DNA of 64,000 bases from an uncultured Nitrospirales bacterium (lineage in GTDB: Bacteria; Nitrospirota; Nitrospiria; Nitrospirales; UBA8639). The notes below the pieces were generated by a model. That model searched no databases. It saw only the letters and a program-made list of their open reading frames with translations, and was not told the DNA's origin. The translations under genes and the position numbers were made by a program. Every line of letters begins with the position of its first letter. Position 1 is the first letter of the stretch. Positions 10,395 through 18,855 of the stretch are shown piece by piece. The stretch covers positions 1-64,000 of the forward strand of contig OX638327.1 in NCBI GenBank assembly GCA_951812745.1, given 5' to 3'.

Positions 10395-10527
10395 CCCTTC
10401 CATCTTCTTGAATTTTTTCTATTCAGAGGCCGTTAAGCATTTAAGTTAGCTTCCAATTAGATAAGCTTGATTCTACACGTGTTGTATCCCACCGACACGG
10501 TACTTTTATGAAAAGAGGAGGTTCCTC

Positions 10528-10815
10528 ATGGCCAAAGCTATGACAAAGGCTCAGATCGTTGATCAGTTGGCGACAAGGTCTGGAGTGACCAAAAAAACCG
10601 CGAGTGAAATTCTCGATAACTTGGCTGCTCTGGCTTACAAAGAAGCGAAAAACACTTTTACTGTGCCCGGACTTGGAAAGTTAGTGCTGTCTCATCGGAA
10701 GGCGCGAACCGGAAGAAATCCCCAAACCGGCGCACCGATTAAAATTCCGGCGAAGAAAGTGGTGAAGTTCCGGGTTGCCAAAGTCGCGAAAGATTCTATC
10801 TTAGGCAAAAAGTAA
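10528..10815 (+). CDS. HU-family DNA-binding protein
   Basis: The 95-residue product is a nucleoid-associated HU/IHF-fold protein that bends DNA as a dimer. The N-terminal helical part (MTKAQIVDQLATRSGVTKK) and the arm sequence GRNPQTGAPIKIPAKKVVKF with the DNA-intercalating proline in RNPQTG are typical of HU. A strong ribosome-binding site (AGAGGAGG, 10514-10521) precedes the ATG by six bases. The upstream promoter and a downstream hairpin make it a single-gene unit. HU rather than IHF is likely from the RNPxTG arm, but the two are hard to separate by sequence alone. It shares its nucleoid role with the H1-like genes at 40.6-41.1 kb. Confidence 0.93.
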   Translation: MAKAMTKAQIVDQLATRSGVTKKTASEILDNLAALAYKEAKNTFTVPGLGKLVLSHRKARTGRNPQTGAPIKIPAKKVVKFRVAKVAKDSILGKK

Positions 10816-10836
10816 ATCTGCCAAATGGGTAGCCCC

Positions 10837-10877
10837 AAGGGTTCGTTTTAATAAAACGAAGGCCCCAACCCTTTTGT
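10837..10877. terminator. Probable bidirectional terminator between hup and the MoaD-like gene
   Basis: An inner perfect hairpin, TTCGTTTT (10842-10849) with AAAACGAA (10853-10860), competes or nests with an outer pairing AAGGGTT (10837-10843)/AACCCTT (10867-10873) that is followed by TTTT. It lies at the convergent ends of both genes and covers the stop codon of the minus-strand gene. Confidence 0.5.
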
Positions 10878-11123
10878 ACTCATTCCATCATGAGCCACGA
10901 GGCTGATTTCGTCTCCATCGTGCACGGGTGTATCTTCGCTCGCCACCCGTCGATTGATGGTCACCAACACCTTATTTTCGCGTAAGAGTCTGGTCACCTG
11001 TCGAAGTTTGCGCCCTTGCTGTTTAATCAGGTGTTTCACCGCAAGGGGATCTTCCAGTTCACAGGACAAACTTCGTTCGCCGTCAGACGTTTCTAAATCG
11101 CCCATAAGGGTTATGGTGACCAT
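10848..11123 (-). CDS. MoaD/ThiS-like beta-grasp protein without a C-terminal diglycine
   Basis: This 91-residue product has the pattern of a small ubiquitin-like sulfur-carrier fold: an opening strand MVTITLMGDLE and a closing segment VLVTINRRVASEDTPVHDGDEISLVAHD, where DGDEISLV is the usual MoaD/ThiS signature. Unlike true sulfur carriers it does not end in Gly-Gly; the tail is GMSTKGLGPSFY. It therefore may not be activated and thiocarboxylated in the standard way, unless a tail is trimmed. The ATG at 11123 with the upstream AGAGGTGG is preferred over the GTG immediately before it. It ends convergently with hup. Confidence 0.7.
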   Translation of the reverse strand: MVTITLMGDLETSDGERSLSCELEDPLAVKHLIKQQGRKLRQVTRLLRENKVLVTINRRVASEDTPVHDGDEISLVAHDGMSTKGLGPSFY

Positions 11124-11304
11124 CACCCACCTCTCTCTTTTTTAGGTGCCGTGCTGCCTTCCCCGGGTCAGCCGGAACGACCTGAGCCTTTACATTGGCA
11201 TGAGGGGTTCATCCGAAACACGACGGCCACGCAGGATTGATTTCACGCCCCATCCTATCAGGACGAACGTCCCTCGGGCAATCGGGCGTGGGCGACCCAG
11301 GGCA

Positions 11305-11333
11305 TTGGCCAAGGGAAAAGAAATGAGTATACT
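11305..11333 (+). promoter_or_regulatory. Possible promoter for the YHS-domain gene
   Basis: TTGGCC (11305-11310) and TATACT (11328-11333) are separated by 17 bp, about 30 bp upstream of the YHS gene start. The -35 box matches only partly. Confidence 0.4.
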
Positions 11334-11365
11334 GGATTGAGGGCAACCCCCGGTAGACTCCGAAC

Positions 11366-11617
11366 ATGTGGCGCATCATCATCATTTTAGTTCTTTTGAT
11401 CATTTTGTTTTTGATGATCAGAAAATCCATTCGCGATTTTCGAAGCCGCAAATCCGGCGATCCCTCCTTGCCCTCGAAGGATATGATGGTGCAAGACCCC
11501 GTCTGCAAAACGTATATCACGGCGGGTGCAGCGGTGGTTGAAAAAATCGGGGGACAGCATTACCACTTTTGCAGCAACGAATGTGCCCATAAATTCAAAA
11601 GCTATATGTCCGGATAA
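11366..11617 (+). CDS. Membrane-anchored YHS-domain protein
   Basis: The 83-residue protein starts with one hydrophobic helix (IIIILVLLIILFLMI, about residues 4-18) followed by basic residues that would stay in the cytoplasm, then a YHS domain. The domain carries DPVCKTYI and HYHFCSNECAHKF, whose cysteines and histidine suit metal binding as in heavy-metal-related YHS modules. The start has no clear ribosome-binding site, but the ATG directly precedes the membrane segment. The role is probably metal sensing or handling at the membrane; this is family-level inference. Confidence 0.82.
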   Translation: MWRIIIILVLLIILFLMIRKSIRDFRSRKSGDPSLPSKDMMVQDPVCKTYITAGAAVVEKIGGQHYHFCSNECAHKFKSYMSG

Positions 11618-11654
11618 GGTCGGGGAAGCAACCGTCGAGGGCGGTAAGGAAGGA

Positions 11655-12635
11655 TCAGGCAAGCGCCCCGCCGCAGGATGATCCGGCACCGGCCGTGCAC
11701 CCATAACAATGTTGGCCGATGATGATCGAACGCCGGGCCAACGCTTCGAAATCAAACTCCGCGATGGTTTGTGGCAGGTCGCGGCCTACGGGTAAATCGA
11801 GCATCTGATTAAAATCGCAGTCGTACAGCCGTCCGTCCCATCCCACGCTCAGCAAGTTTCGGCACATGACGTTTTCGACCGAGTGCGGGTTGAAATTCTC
11901 GATCAGAAGACTCATGTACGCTTCATAGTTGCCTTGGGCGTACAGATCGTTCAGGAAACGGTTAATGGGCATATTGGTGATGGTATACAGTTGATTGAAC
12001 CTGATCCCGAAACGCGAGAGCAGTTGTTCCTTATAGGCTTCCTCCAATTCCCGTTGATCAGGAGGCAGATGCGGTCCCAACGGGTTATAGACGAGATTTA
12101 ACATCAGACCCGTGTCCTCGGTCCCATAGCCCAGCGCGTTCAATTCTCGTAAGGCGGCCAAGCTTCGCGTAAAGACCCCCTTGCCCCGTTGCTGATCCAC
12201 GTTCTCCTCGAGATAGCAGGGCAAGGAGGCGATGATCTCCACCTGGTGGTCAGCCAGAAATCGTGGCAGGTGTGTTTTCCCTTTGACCGAAAAGACCGTC
12301 AAATTGCAGCGGTCGAGCACCGTTCTCCCGAGGTCGCGAGCTTCTGAAACGAGATATTCAAAATGCGGATTCATTTCCGGGGCCCCGCCGGTCACGTCCA
12401 CGGCGGTGATCTCAGGATGGCGTCGAAGGACCGTGAGAATGCTTTCCATCGTCTCCCTGCTCATCAATTCCGTCCGGGAGGGTCCGGCATCGACGTGACA
12501 ATGATGACAGGATTGGTTGCAGAGTTTCCCGACGTTCACCTGCAACGTGTGAATGGTCTTCGCGCGGAGGGAGAGCATCCCATGTTCCGTCAGGGTTCGC
12601 GAGAAGAGACTGGGAAGTACGGGAATAGGAGTCAT
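11655..12635 (-). CDS. arsS: ArsS-type radical SAM/Cys-rich protein
   Basis: The 326-residue enzyme belongs to the radical SAM family with a C-terminal Cys-rich (DUF3641) domain, known as ArsS in arsenosugar biosynthesis. The [4Fe-4S]/SAM motif CNQSCHHC (Cys39, Cys43, Cys46) is intact, VDVTGGAPEMNPHF provides the SAM-binding glycines, and the chain ends with CYGCTAGAGSSCGG. Some relatives carry selenocysteine in the C-terminal motif; here all positions read as cysteine. No arsenic methyltransferase or ars operon is adjacent, so the arsenic link is by family only. Confidence 0.88.
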   Translation of the reverse strand: MTPIPVLPSLFSRTLTEHGMLSLRAKTIHTLQVNVGKLCNQSCHHCHVDAGPSRTELMSRETMESILTVLRRHPEITAVDVTGGAPEMNPHFEYLVSEARDLGRTVLDRCNLTVFSVKGKTHLPRFLADHQVEIIASLPCYLEENVDQQRGKGVFTRSLAALRELNALGYGTEDTGLMLNLVYNPLGPHLPPDQRELEEAYKEQLLSRFGIRFNQLYTITNMPINRFLNDLYAQGNYEAYMSLLIENFNPHSVENVMCRNLLSVGWDGRLYDCDFNQMLDLPVGRDLPQTIAEFDFEALARRSIIIGQHCYGCTAGAGSSCGGALA

Positions 12636-12813
12636 CCTGACACGCGTATGAGTGAATGGAAAGAACTTTGCATCAATAAAAAAACACTTGTATCAAGGCC
12701 GGAGCCCGTTGATCAAGGAATTTTACGAACCGGGAAAACGGAGCCTCAATCCATTGTACCACGGGGAAGTCTTTCAAAAGGCCGCAGGGCTTCCTTTTCC
12801 AGGAGACGCGTCC

Positions 12814-13575
12814 CTACCGCTGCAGGAAGTTCAGTGCGCCGGCGGCCTCCTGGTCCACGAACCACGTCAGGGTCCCTGTCTGCGGCCTGATGATTTGAGC
12901 AGGGAGGGCGTCAGGTTGAAAAGGTCCTTCAAGCACGGCGTGGAGTGCTTCGGCTTTGGCCTGGCCACAGATGAGAAACGTAACCTGTCGGGCGTGATTG
13001 AGAAGAGCCGGGGTGAAGGTGATCCGGGACGTCTGAAGCTCCTCGACCCAGGGAGCGGCAACGAGCCGGCGTGTTGCATGAACGGACGGGGTGCCTGGGA
13101 ACAGGGAAGCGGTATGACCGTCCGGTCCCATGCCCAACAGGATGAAATCGAAACGAGGGACGTCCGGGGCGGAAACCCCGAATTGCTTGCGCAGCTCGGC
13201 TTCATATTGGTCGGCAGCGGTTTGCGCATCAGGGAGTTCACTCGGCACGCGATGAACCTGCGCCATGGAAACGGGCAGGCGGCTGAGAAGCGCTTCACGG
13301 GCCATGCGATAATTACTGTCCGTATGATCTGGGGGGACGTGACGTTCATCTCCCCAAAAAAACCGGACTTTGGCCCAATCCAGTTGACTTTGGAACGGTG
13401 GGGCGGCCAGTCTCGAATAGAGGCCTTTTGGGGTTGAGCCCCCGGCCAGGGCGAGGGTGCACGCGTTCCGTGCCGCGATGGCCTGACGTGCATGATCAAG
13501 AAGGTGCTGTGCCGCGGCCTCCAGCAACGCTTGGGATGTCGGGTAAACGTGGATGTCCCGTTGAGAAGAAGGCAT
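12814..13575 (-). CDS. pgl: 6-phosphogluconolactonase
   Basis: The 253-residue product is a DevB-type 6-phosphogluconolactonase, the second step of the oxidative pentose-phosphate pathway. Diagnostic segments are LALAGGSTPKGLYSRLA near residues 42-58, FFWGDERHVPPDHTDSNYRMA and ILLGMGPDGHTASLFPGTP, which together form the phosphate-binding and catalytic site. No zwf or gnd is next to it, but a transaldolase-like aldolase lies about 0.7 kb away. The first ATG is used; length is normal for the family. Confidence 0.93.
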   Translation of the reverse strand: MPSSQRDIHVYPTSQALLEAAAQHLLDHARQAIAARNACTLALAGGSTPKGLYSRLAAPPFQSQLDWAKVRFFWGDERHVPPDHTDSNYRMAREALLSRLPVSMAQVHRVPSELPDAQTAADQYEAELRKQFGVSAPDVPRFDFILLGMGPDGHTASLFPGTPSVHATRRLVAAPWVEELQTSRITFTPALLNHARQVTFLICGQAKAEALHAVLEGPFQPDALPAQIIRPQTGTLTWFVDQEAAGALNFLQR

Positions 13576-13611
13576 GCGAGGCGTCAGGAAGGTGAACCCA
13601 TGGCCATACGT

Positions 13612-13929
13612 TCAGCAGCCGGAATAGCTTGAATCTTCGAGTGTACCCTCGTGATCGAAGTCTAAACGAATTTGGCATTCGGCGGGGATCATATTGAACA
13701 ACGGGAAAGATGATTTGCCGCCGGTGAGGCGGAAATATACCCAGGTCTCGCCTCCAAAGAACCGCTTTGCTTTGGCACCGGGCTGGCCCCAATGTTCTTG
13801 AAACCACGCTTGCGATTTTCCTTTGATTTCGACGGAGCCAGGTGCAGCTTCCTGATGAGGAGTGGCGCAGCCACCTGAGGCCAACGTCCCGAGAAGCGGT
13901 AAGCAAAGAAGCAATGTCGAGGCCTTCAT
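13612..13929 (-). CDS. Small putative lipoprotein
   Basis: This is a 105-residue secreted protein with a lipoprotein-type signal: MKASTLLLCLPLLGTLASGGCATP, where the cysteine after SGG is a plausible lipidation site. The ATG at 13929 places the signal at the exact N-terminus; a longer start at 13953 adds eight residues with no better ribosome-binding site. The mature part has the segment WFQEHWGQPGAKAKRFFGGE, reminiscent of SmpA/BamE-like outer-membrane proteins, but I cannot assign it. It lies just upstream of pgl on the same strand and could be co-transcribed. Confidence 0.65.
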   Translation of the reverse strand: MKASTLLLCLPLLGTLASGGCATPHQEAAPGSVEIKGKSQAWFQEHWGQPGAKAKRFFGGETWVYFRLTGGKSSFPLFNMIPAECQIRLDFDHEGTLEDSSYSGC

Positions 13930-14063
13930 GAAGGTTTCGAGGGGCATCGTCACTCAACTTTCATCATAAGAGAGGCGAGAAGAAAAGGCCGGAAACCCCC
14001 GACGCGATGATTTCCCTGAAACGCCCGGCAAAATCGTAACCTTGGCGCGACGTCCAGTCAAAT

Positions 14064-14110
14064 CCCCTTATCAGGGCGGAGAGGCTCTTTAACGTCCCCC
14101 TGATAAGGGG
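14064..14110. repeat. Perfect 12-bp inverted repeat
   Basis: CCCCTTATCAGG (14064-14075) is matched by CCTGATAAGGGG (14099-14110) across a 23-base loop. The surrounding 300-bp gap (13930-14257) has no gene. A repeat fragment, GTTCGACAGGCTC, follows at about 14136-14148. There is no T-tract, so it is more like a dispersed palindromic element than a terminator. Confidence 0.7.
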
Positions 14111-14257
14111 GATTGAGGGGGTTTGCGATTGTCAACGTTCGACAGGCTCAATTACAATACACGCGTTGAAGACGGTTTGGAAGGGAGATCATGGTGCCGT
14201 GCGATATCCATGTGACCGGAGAAAAAAGCTCCACCAACGTGATGAGGGAGGAAGACG

Positions 14258-14911
14258 ATGAAAATCTACTTGGATACCGGTAACGTCAAAGAAATTGCCG
14301 AAGCCGCTCGTATGGGGATTCTGGACGGGGTCACGACCAATCCCTCATTGGTCTCTAAGGAGGGGCGGGACTTCAAGGATTTGATCCTGGAAATTTGTCA
14401 ACTCGTGGATGGTCCCGTCAGTGCGGAGGTCGTGAGCGTTGAGGCTGAGGCCATGGTCAAGGAGGGTCGGGAATTGGCCCGCATTCACCCCAACGTCGTG
14501 GTCAAGTGCCCGTTGATTCCGGAAGGGCTGGCCGCAACCAAACGCCTGTCCGGTGAGGGTATTCGCGTGAACGTCACGTTGTGTTTTTCGCCGACCCAAG
14601 CCCTCCTGGCCGCCAAAGCCGGCGCGTGGTGCGTATCGCCGTTTATCGGCCGCCTGGATGACATCAGCAGCGACGGCATGGAACTTATCCGGCAGATCGT
14701 GACCATTTTTCACAATTACGATTTTCCCACCCTGGTGCTTGTGGCAAGCGTGAGACATCCACAGCACGTGGCGGACGCCGCGTTGGCCGGCGGCGACATT
14801 TGCACCATGCCCTATGGGGTTTTTCAACAATTGGCCAAGCATCCGCTCACGGACATCGGCCTCAAGAAATTCCTGGCCGATTGGGAAGCCCGGAACGCGC
14901 CGAAAGGGTAA
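14258..14911 (+). CDS. Transaldolase-family protein (fructose-6-phosphate aldolase type)
   Basis: At 217 residues this is the short subclass of the transaldolase family, which includes fructose-6-phosphate aldolase and small bacterial transaldolases. The Schiff-base lysine is Lys83 in [12 protein letters not shown], and [13 protein letters not shown] and GVTTNPSLV are the usual N-terminal markers. A ribosome-binding site (GAGGGAGGA) precedes the ATG. Sequence alone does not separate true transaldolase from fructose-6-phosphate aldolase activity. It is convergent with the uracil-DNA glycosylase gene, 5 bp apart. Confidence 0.9.
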   Translation: MKIYLDTGNVKEIAEAARMGILDGVTTNPSLVSKEGRDFKDLILEICQLVDGPVSAEVVSVEAEAMVKEGRELARIHPNVVVKCPLIPEGLAATKRLSGEGIRVNVTLCFSPTQALLAAKAGAWCVSPFIGRLDDISSDGMELIRQIVTIFHNYDFPTLVLVASVRHPQHVADAALAGGDICTMPYGVFQQLAKHPLTDIGLKKFLADWEARNAPKG

Positions 14912-14916
14912 CTCCT

Positions 14917-15603
14917 TCAGGGCAGCCCGTCCACCAACTGCCTGGCGCGTTGAAACACGCGATGAAACATGGGCCGGGTGAGTTTTCCGGTAAAGGTGTT
15001 TTGTTGGCTGGGGTGGTAGGACCCCAACAAGGTGACGCCCCAGGCCATGGCATGACTGGTTCCGTGCCCGAACGTGGGTTTGCCGCTGATACGTCCCGGC
15101 GATCCGGCGGCCTTCACATATTCGTCGAAGGCAATTTTCCCCAGGGCCACGACGACAGCGACGCGTTTCAACAATCGAAGTTCTTCGAGGACGTAAGGCC
15201 GGCATGTTTCAAATTCTTCTCTCGATGGTTTATTGCCCGGTGGAGCGCAGCGCACGGCCGCGCCCACGTAACAATCCGTCAACTTGAGCCCATCGTCCCG
15301 ATGGGTGGACTCGGCCTGGTTGGCGAATCCGAAGCGGAACAGGGCCTCATAGAGCCAATCGCCGCTGCGGTCACCGGTGAACACGCGTCCGGTCCGATTC
15401 CCGCCATGCGCTGCCGGAGCCAACCCAATGACGTAGAGTCTCGCACGGGGATCTCCAAACCCGGGAACAGGCCGTCCCCAATACTCCCACTCCTGAAACC
15501 GTTTCACCTTCGTGGCGGCGACCTCTCGACGATAGGCAGTCAAGCGCGGACAATGCGTGCAATCGGCGATGGTCTGATGTAAAACCTTGAGGTTACGCAT
15601 CAT
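14917..15603 (-). CDS. Uracil-DNA glycosylase, family 5 (UDGb-like)
   Basis: The 228-residue enzyme removes uracil and related deaminated bases from DNA. The block VIGLAPAAHGGNRTGRVFTGDRSGDWL (key residues GLAPA, NRTGR, FTGD) is characteristic of family 5, and the cysteines in CTHCPRL, RCAPPGNKP and the following FETCRPYV would bind a [4Fe-4S] cluster. LGSYHPSQQNTFTG is motif 2. The tandem ATGs at 15603 and 15600 are chosen because the family starts near LKVLHQTIADCTHC. Its start is only 35 bp from that of the divergent glycerate kinase gene, so the two share a very short promoter region. Confidence 0.9.
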   Translation of the reverse strand: MMRNLKVLHQTIADCTHCPRLTAYRREVAATKVKRFQEWEYWGRPVPGFGDPRARLYVIGLAPAAHGGNRTGRVFTGDRSGDWLYEALFRFGFANQAESTHRDDGLKLTDCYVGAAVRCAPPGNKPSREEFETCRPYVLEELRLLKRVAVVVALGKIAFDEYVKAAGSPGRISGKPTFGHGTSHAMAWGVTLLGSYHPSQQNTFTGKLTRPMFHRVFQRARQLVDGLP

Positions 15604-15638
15604 GGAAATCGTATCATAACGAGCGATCGGGTACACAC

Positions 15639-16982
15639 ATGCCAATCCAAATCGATTGCCCCGACAAAAAAGCCCGGACGATTCTCAAACAACTGCTCCT
15701 CGCCGGGCTGGATGCCGCCGATCCCGAGACGGCGATTCAACGCGCCGTCCGAATCAGGAACAATCGCCTCAAGGTGAGCACGCGGGAGTACGACCTCGCC
15801 GGATTTTCGCGCATCGTGTGCATCGGGGCAGGGAAAGCCTCGGGTGCCATGGCGGCTGCGGTGGAACGACAATTCGGCTCGCGGTTGGAAGGGGGCCTGG
15901 TTGTGGTCAACGACGGCCAGACAGGGAAAACGAAACGGATACGACTGCTCGAAGCGCGGCATCCGGTCCCCGATCACCGCAGTGAGAGGGCCGCGAAAAG
16001 GATGGTACGCCTTCTTGAGTCGTTGACGAAACGCGATCTGGTTGTGATGGTGCTGTCCGGTGGAGCCTCGAGCCTGTTGGCCGCCCCGGCCGCGGGTCTG
16101 ACCTTGAAAGAGAAACAACTTACCACCCGCGTACTGCTCCGAAGCGGAGCCACCATTCAAGAGATCAACACGGTGCGCAAGCACCTGTCCGGGATCAAGG
16201 GCGGGCGCCTTGCGGGTGCCACGACGGCCACGGTCATTGCGCTCGTTCTTTCGGACGTACCCGGCGATGATCCGGGAACGATCGGTTCGGGCCCCATGGC
16301 TCCGGATCCCTCGACGTTTGCAGATGCGAAAAGGGTACTCGACATGGTCGGGGTCCGAAACCGGATTCCGCCGGCCGTTCGACGACACGTGAACCGCGGA
16401 GTTCAGGGACGCGTGCCCGAGACGCCCAAACCCGGTGAGGCGCTGTTTTCCCGGATCCAGCATCACGTCATCGGCAATAACCACGCTGTCATCCAACGGA
16501 TGGCCGAACGAGCCAAGGCATTGGGGATCCGTTCCCTGATCATGACCACGACCCTGTCCGGGGAAGCGCGTGAGATCGGAAAACTCTTTGCAGAGCTCGC
16601 CCGGGAAATGCACGTTTCAGGAAACCCCATCAAGCCGCCCGCGTGTCTTCTGGCAGGCGGAGAACTCACCGTGACCGTGAAAGGGAAGGGGCTGGGGGGC
16701 CGCGCCCAGGAATTTGCCTTGGCTGCCGCTCATTCGCTCCAAGGGGTACCGCGCGTGTTTGTGATCGGGTTCGGCACCGATGGGACCGATGGTCCGACGG
16801 AAGCTGCGGGGGCCGTTGTGGATGGGGGAACCATCAGCCGCGCCAGGGAAAAGGGAGTGAGCCATGAAGCGGCGCTTCGGGAAAATGACAGCTATCGTTT
16901 TTTTGACCGGACGAGCGGACACGTCATCACCGGACCGACCGGCACGAACGTGAACGACGTCTATATGATTCTGGTCTTGTAA
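15639..16982 (+). CDS. Glycerate 2-kinase (DUF4147/MOFRL type)
   Basis: The 447-residue enzyme phosphorylates D-glycerate to 2-phosphoglycerate. The N-terminal DUF4147 domain has IVCIGAGKASGAMA and VVMVLSGGASSLLAAP, and the C-terminal MOFRL domain has LAGGELTVTVKGKGLGGRAQEFALA and FGTDGTDGPTEAAGAVVD. In the window it fits with glycine decarboxylase and serine synthesis, feeding glycerate back to lower glycolysis. The next gene follows 25 bp later on the same strand. Confidence 0.92.
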   Translation: MPIQIDCPDKKARTILKQLLLAGLDAADPETAIQRAVRIRNNRLKVSTREYDLAGFSRIVCIGAGKASGAMAAAVERQFGSRLEGGLVVVNDGQTGKTKRIRLLEARHPVPDHRSERAAKRMVRLLESLTKRDLVVMVLSGGASSLLAAPAAGLTLKEKQLTTRVLLRSGATIQEINTVRKHLSGIKGGRLAGATTATVIALVLSDVPGDDPGTIGSGPMAPDPSTFADAKRVLDMVGVRNRIPPAVRRHVNRGVQGRVPETPKPGEALFSRIQHHVIGNNHAVIQRMAERAKALGIRSLIMTTTLSGEAREIGKLFAELAREMHVSGNPIKPPACLLAGGELTVTVKGKGLGGRAQEFALAAAHSLQGVPRVFVIGFGTDGTDGPTEAAGAVVDGGTISRAREKGVSHEAALRENDSYRFFDRTSGHVITGPTGTNVNDVYMILVL

Positions 16983-17007
16983 GCAATATTTGACGAAAGG
17001 ACGGGGC

Positions 17008-17385
17008 ATGTACGAAGCGCAAAAAATGGTTCGGGAATTCCACAAGGAGTTCGACATCCACGTCGCGGAGAGCCCCGGTGTGCCGGACGCGAAAACCACG
17101 GCCCTGCGCGAGCGGCTCATTCAGGAAGAGTTCGACGAATTGAAGGAAGCCATGAAAGCAGAACGCCTTCCCGGCATTGCCAAAGAACTCGCCGACCTTC
17201 TCTACGTGGTGTACGGCACGGCCGTCTCCTATGGGATCGACATGGCGCCGGTGTTCCGGGAAGTGCAGCGTTCAAACATGAGCAAGGTGGGCGGGTATAA
17301 ACGAGACGACGGCAAGTGGATCAAACCACCGACCTATTCACCGGCCAGGATTGAGCCCATTCTCGAACGGCAGCGGAGACGGTGA
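17008..17385 (+). CDS. MazG-like nucleotide pyrophosphohydrolase domain protein
   Basis: The 125-residue product shows the all-alpha NTP pyrophosphohydrolase fold: RLIQEEFDELKEA supplies the first pair of metal-binding acidic residues (ExxE), and IAKELADLLYVVYGTAVSYGID supplies the E/D pair of the second helix. The probable role is hydrolysis of a nucleoside triphosphate or phosphoribosyl-ATP-like compound; the substrate is not clear. The ATG at 17008 with AAAGGA a few bases upstream was chosen over a TTG at 16990. It probably forms a two-gene transcript with glycerate kinase. Confidence 0.85.
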   Translation: MYEAQKMVREFHKEFDIHVAESPGVPDAKTTALRERLIQEEFDELKEAMKAERLPGIAKELADLLYVVYGTAVSYGIDMAPVFREVQRSNMSKVGGYKRDDGKWIKPPTYSPARIEPILERQRRR

Positions 17386-17442
17386 CACTCGACGCGTTGA
17401 GAGGTGGTCCATAACCCACATTATGGCGACAATGCCCGGGCT

Positions 17443-18018
17443 TTAGGGCTGGTGCTTGCTCTCGTGAACCAGTAACGCATCTTTAATCGAGAGCCCGCCT
17501 CCATAGCCGACCAGTTTCCCGTTGCTGCCGATGACCCGATGACAGGGGACGATGATCGAAATGGGGTTCTGTCCGTTTGCCGCGCCCACGGCGCGGGCGG
17601 CCGTGGGCTTGCCGATGGCTTTCGCAATCTCTCCGTAGGACAGCGTTTGTCCATAGGGGATGGTCTGAAGGGCCTGCCAGACGCGTTGTTGGAACGGGGT
17701 GCCCTTTGGGGTCAGTGGGATCGAGAACGTTTTCCGTTTTCCGGAAAAATATTCGTTGAGTTGCCGCATCGGTCGTTGAAACGGCTGTTCGGAATAGATC
17801 CACCGGGGGTCCGGGTCCATCGGATGCCGTCCATCCTGAAACGAGAGGTGTGTCAATGTGCGGGCATTCCCTGCCAGGAGGATCCTGCCGACGGGGCTCT
17901 GCACGACACAATAGGATAGGGCATCGCGTTGAACGTGACTTTCGGCAGGGGAAGCTTTTTGACGGGAGATGGCTGAAGGCATGTTCACCGGTCGTTTAGA
18001 CGGGTTAAATTGTAGCAT
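17443..18018 (-). CDS. Methylated-DNA--protein-cysteine methyltransferase
   Basis: The 191-residue suicide enzyme repairs O6-alkylguanine by transferring the alkyl group to Cys159 in the IIVPCHRVIGSNG motif. The helix-turn-helix part GTPFQQRVWQALQTIPYGQTLSYGEIA is complete. It is the Ogt/MGMT length class, with no Ada-type regulatory domain. The start is uncertain: an internal ATG at 17982 would trim 12 residues, and neither has a strong ribosome-binding site. The upstream HD-GYP gene ends 8 bp before it on the same strand, so the two may be co-transcribed. Confidence 0.93.
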   Translation of the reverse strand: MLQFNPSKRPVNMPSAISRQKASPAESHVQRDALSYCVVQSPVGRILLAGNARTLTHLSFQDGRHPMDPDPRWIYSEQPFQRPMRQLNEYFSGKRKTFSIPLTPKGTPFQQRVWQALQTIPYGQTLSYGEIAKAIGKPTAARAVGAANGQNPISIIVPCHRVIGSNGKLVGYGGGLSIKDALLVHESKHQP

Positions 18019-18025
18019 AAGCGCG

Positions 18026-18703
18026 TCAACTCACCAAATTGCCGACCCGGGAATAGTGAGACAGGGAAAATTCGAGCTCATTGCCCACGTTGAACAAATT
18101 GGGGATGAGGAGCAGGAATTGTTCCGTCAAGTCCGGGTCGAATCGCATGCCGGAGCCCCCCTTGAGGACCTGAACGGCTTTTTCAAAGGGTTGTCCTTCT
18201 CCATGAGGACAGGGAGAAGTCAATTTATCAAACGCGTCGGCAATGCTCAGGATCCGGGATCCAAGCGGGATGAGCGTTCCCCGAAGTCCATAGGGATACC
18301 CATAGCCGTCCCATCGTTCATGATGGTGAGCGATCAGGACGGACGCGGTATTGAGACTGGGCCATTGTTGAAGAATGGCGGCGCCGACCCGAGGGTGGCA
18401 TTGATGTTTCATCTCTTCTTCCGGCGATAAATTGGTGCCGGTTCGGACACGAGGAGGGAGCAAAAATTTCCCGAGATCGTGTAGCAGCGCGGCATAGTGA
18501 AGCTGGAGCAGTTCTTGGTCCGCTAACTCGATGGCATGTCCGAGGGCCAAGACAAATTGGGCCGTCCGTTCGCAATGGCCGACAATAAGCGGGTCATGGC
18601 TTTCCATGAGTTGCAGAAATCCTCGAACCAGACAAAACGGATTTTCTTTATTGGAGATGGGAGCAGCAGGTTGTCGAAGCGTCAGGGTGTAGGAACCTTT
18701 CAT
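18026..18703 (-). CDS. HD-GYP domain protein (probable cyclic di-GMP phosphodiesterase)
   Basis: The 225-residue protein is almost entirely one HD domain. It carries HDLGK (His75, Asp76) and the extended motif HHHERWDGYGYP (residues 126-137), which includes the GYP triad typical of cyclic di-GMP-degrading HD-GYP enzymes. There is no receiver, PAS or membrane domain, so regulation must come from partners or expression. The ATG is followed by MKGSYTLTLRQP and preceded by GAGGACT. A palindromic operator-like site lies 85 bp upstream of its start. Confidence 0.85.
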   Translation of the reverse strand: MKGSYTLTLRQPAAPISNKENPFCLVRGFLQLMESHDPLIVGHCERTAQFVLALGHAIELADQELLQLHYAALLHDLGKFLLPPRVRTGTNLSPEEEMKHQCHPRVGAAILQQWPSLNTASVLIAHHHERWDGYGYPYGLRGTLIPLGSRILSIADAFDKLTSPCPHGEGQPFEKAVQVLKGGSGMRFDPDLTEQFLLLIPNLFNVGNELEFSLSHYSRVGNLVS

Positions 18704-18787
18704 CGATGAGTCCTCCTTTGTTCTCTTGGGATAACGCGTGGGATTTCTCGAACAGCGGAACCTTCCTTGCTTTGCGCTATTCTATAA

Positions 18788-18808
18788 TAATGATTATGAC
18801 AATCATTA
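18788..18808. promoter_or_regulatory. Operator-like palindrome, Fur-family style
   Basis: Arms TAATGATT (18788-18795) and AATCATTA (18801-18808) are perfect inverted repeats around ATGAC, and symmetry extends outward at several more positions. A TATAAT at 18810-18815 adjoins it. The AT-rich TGATTAT core resembles Fur/Zur/PerR-type boxes but is not an exact consensus. It lies between the divergent HD-GYP and PhoX-like genes and could control either. Confidence 0.45.
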
Positions 18809-18855
18809 CTATAATAGGTCGGCTCTGTCAAGGGGGCTCGCAAGAAATTACAGAA

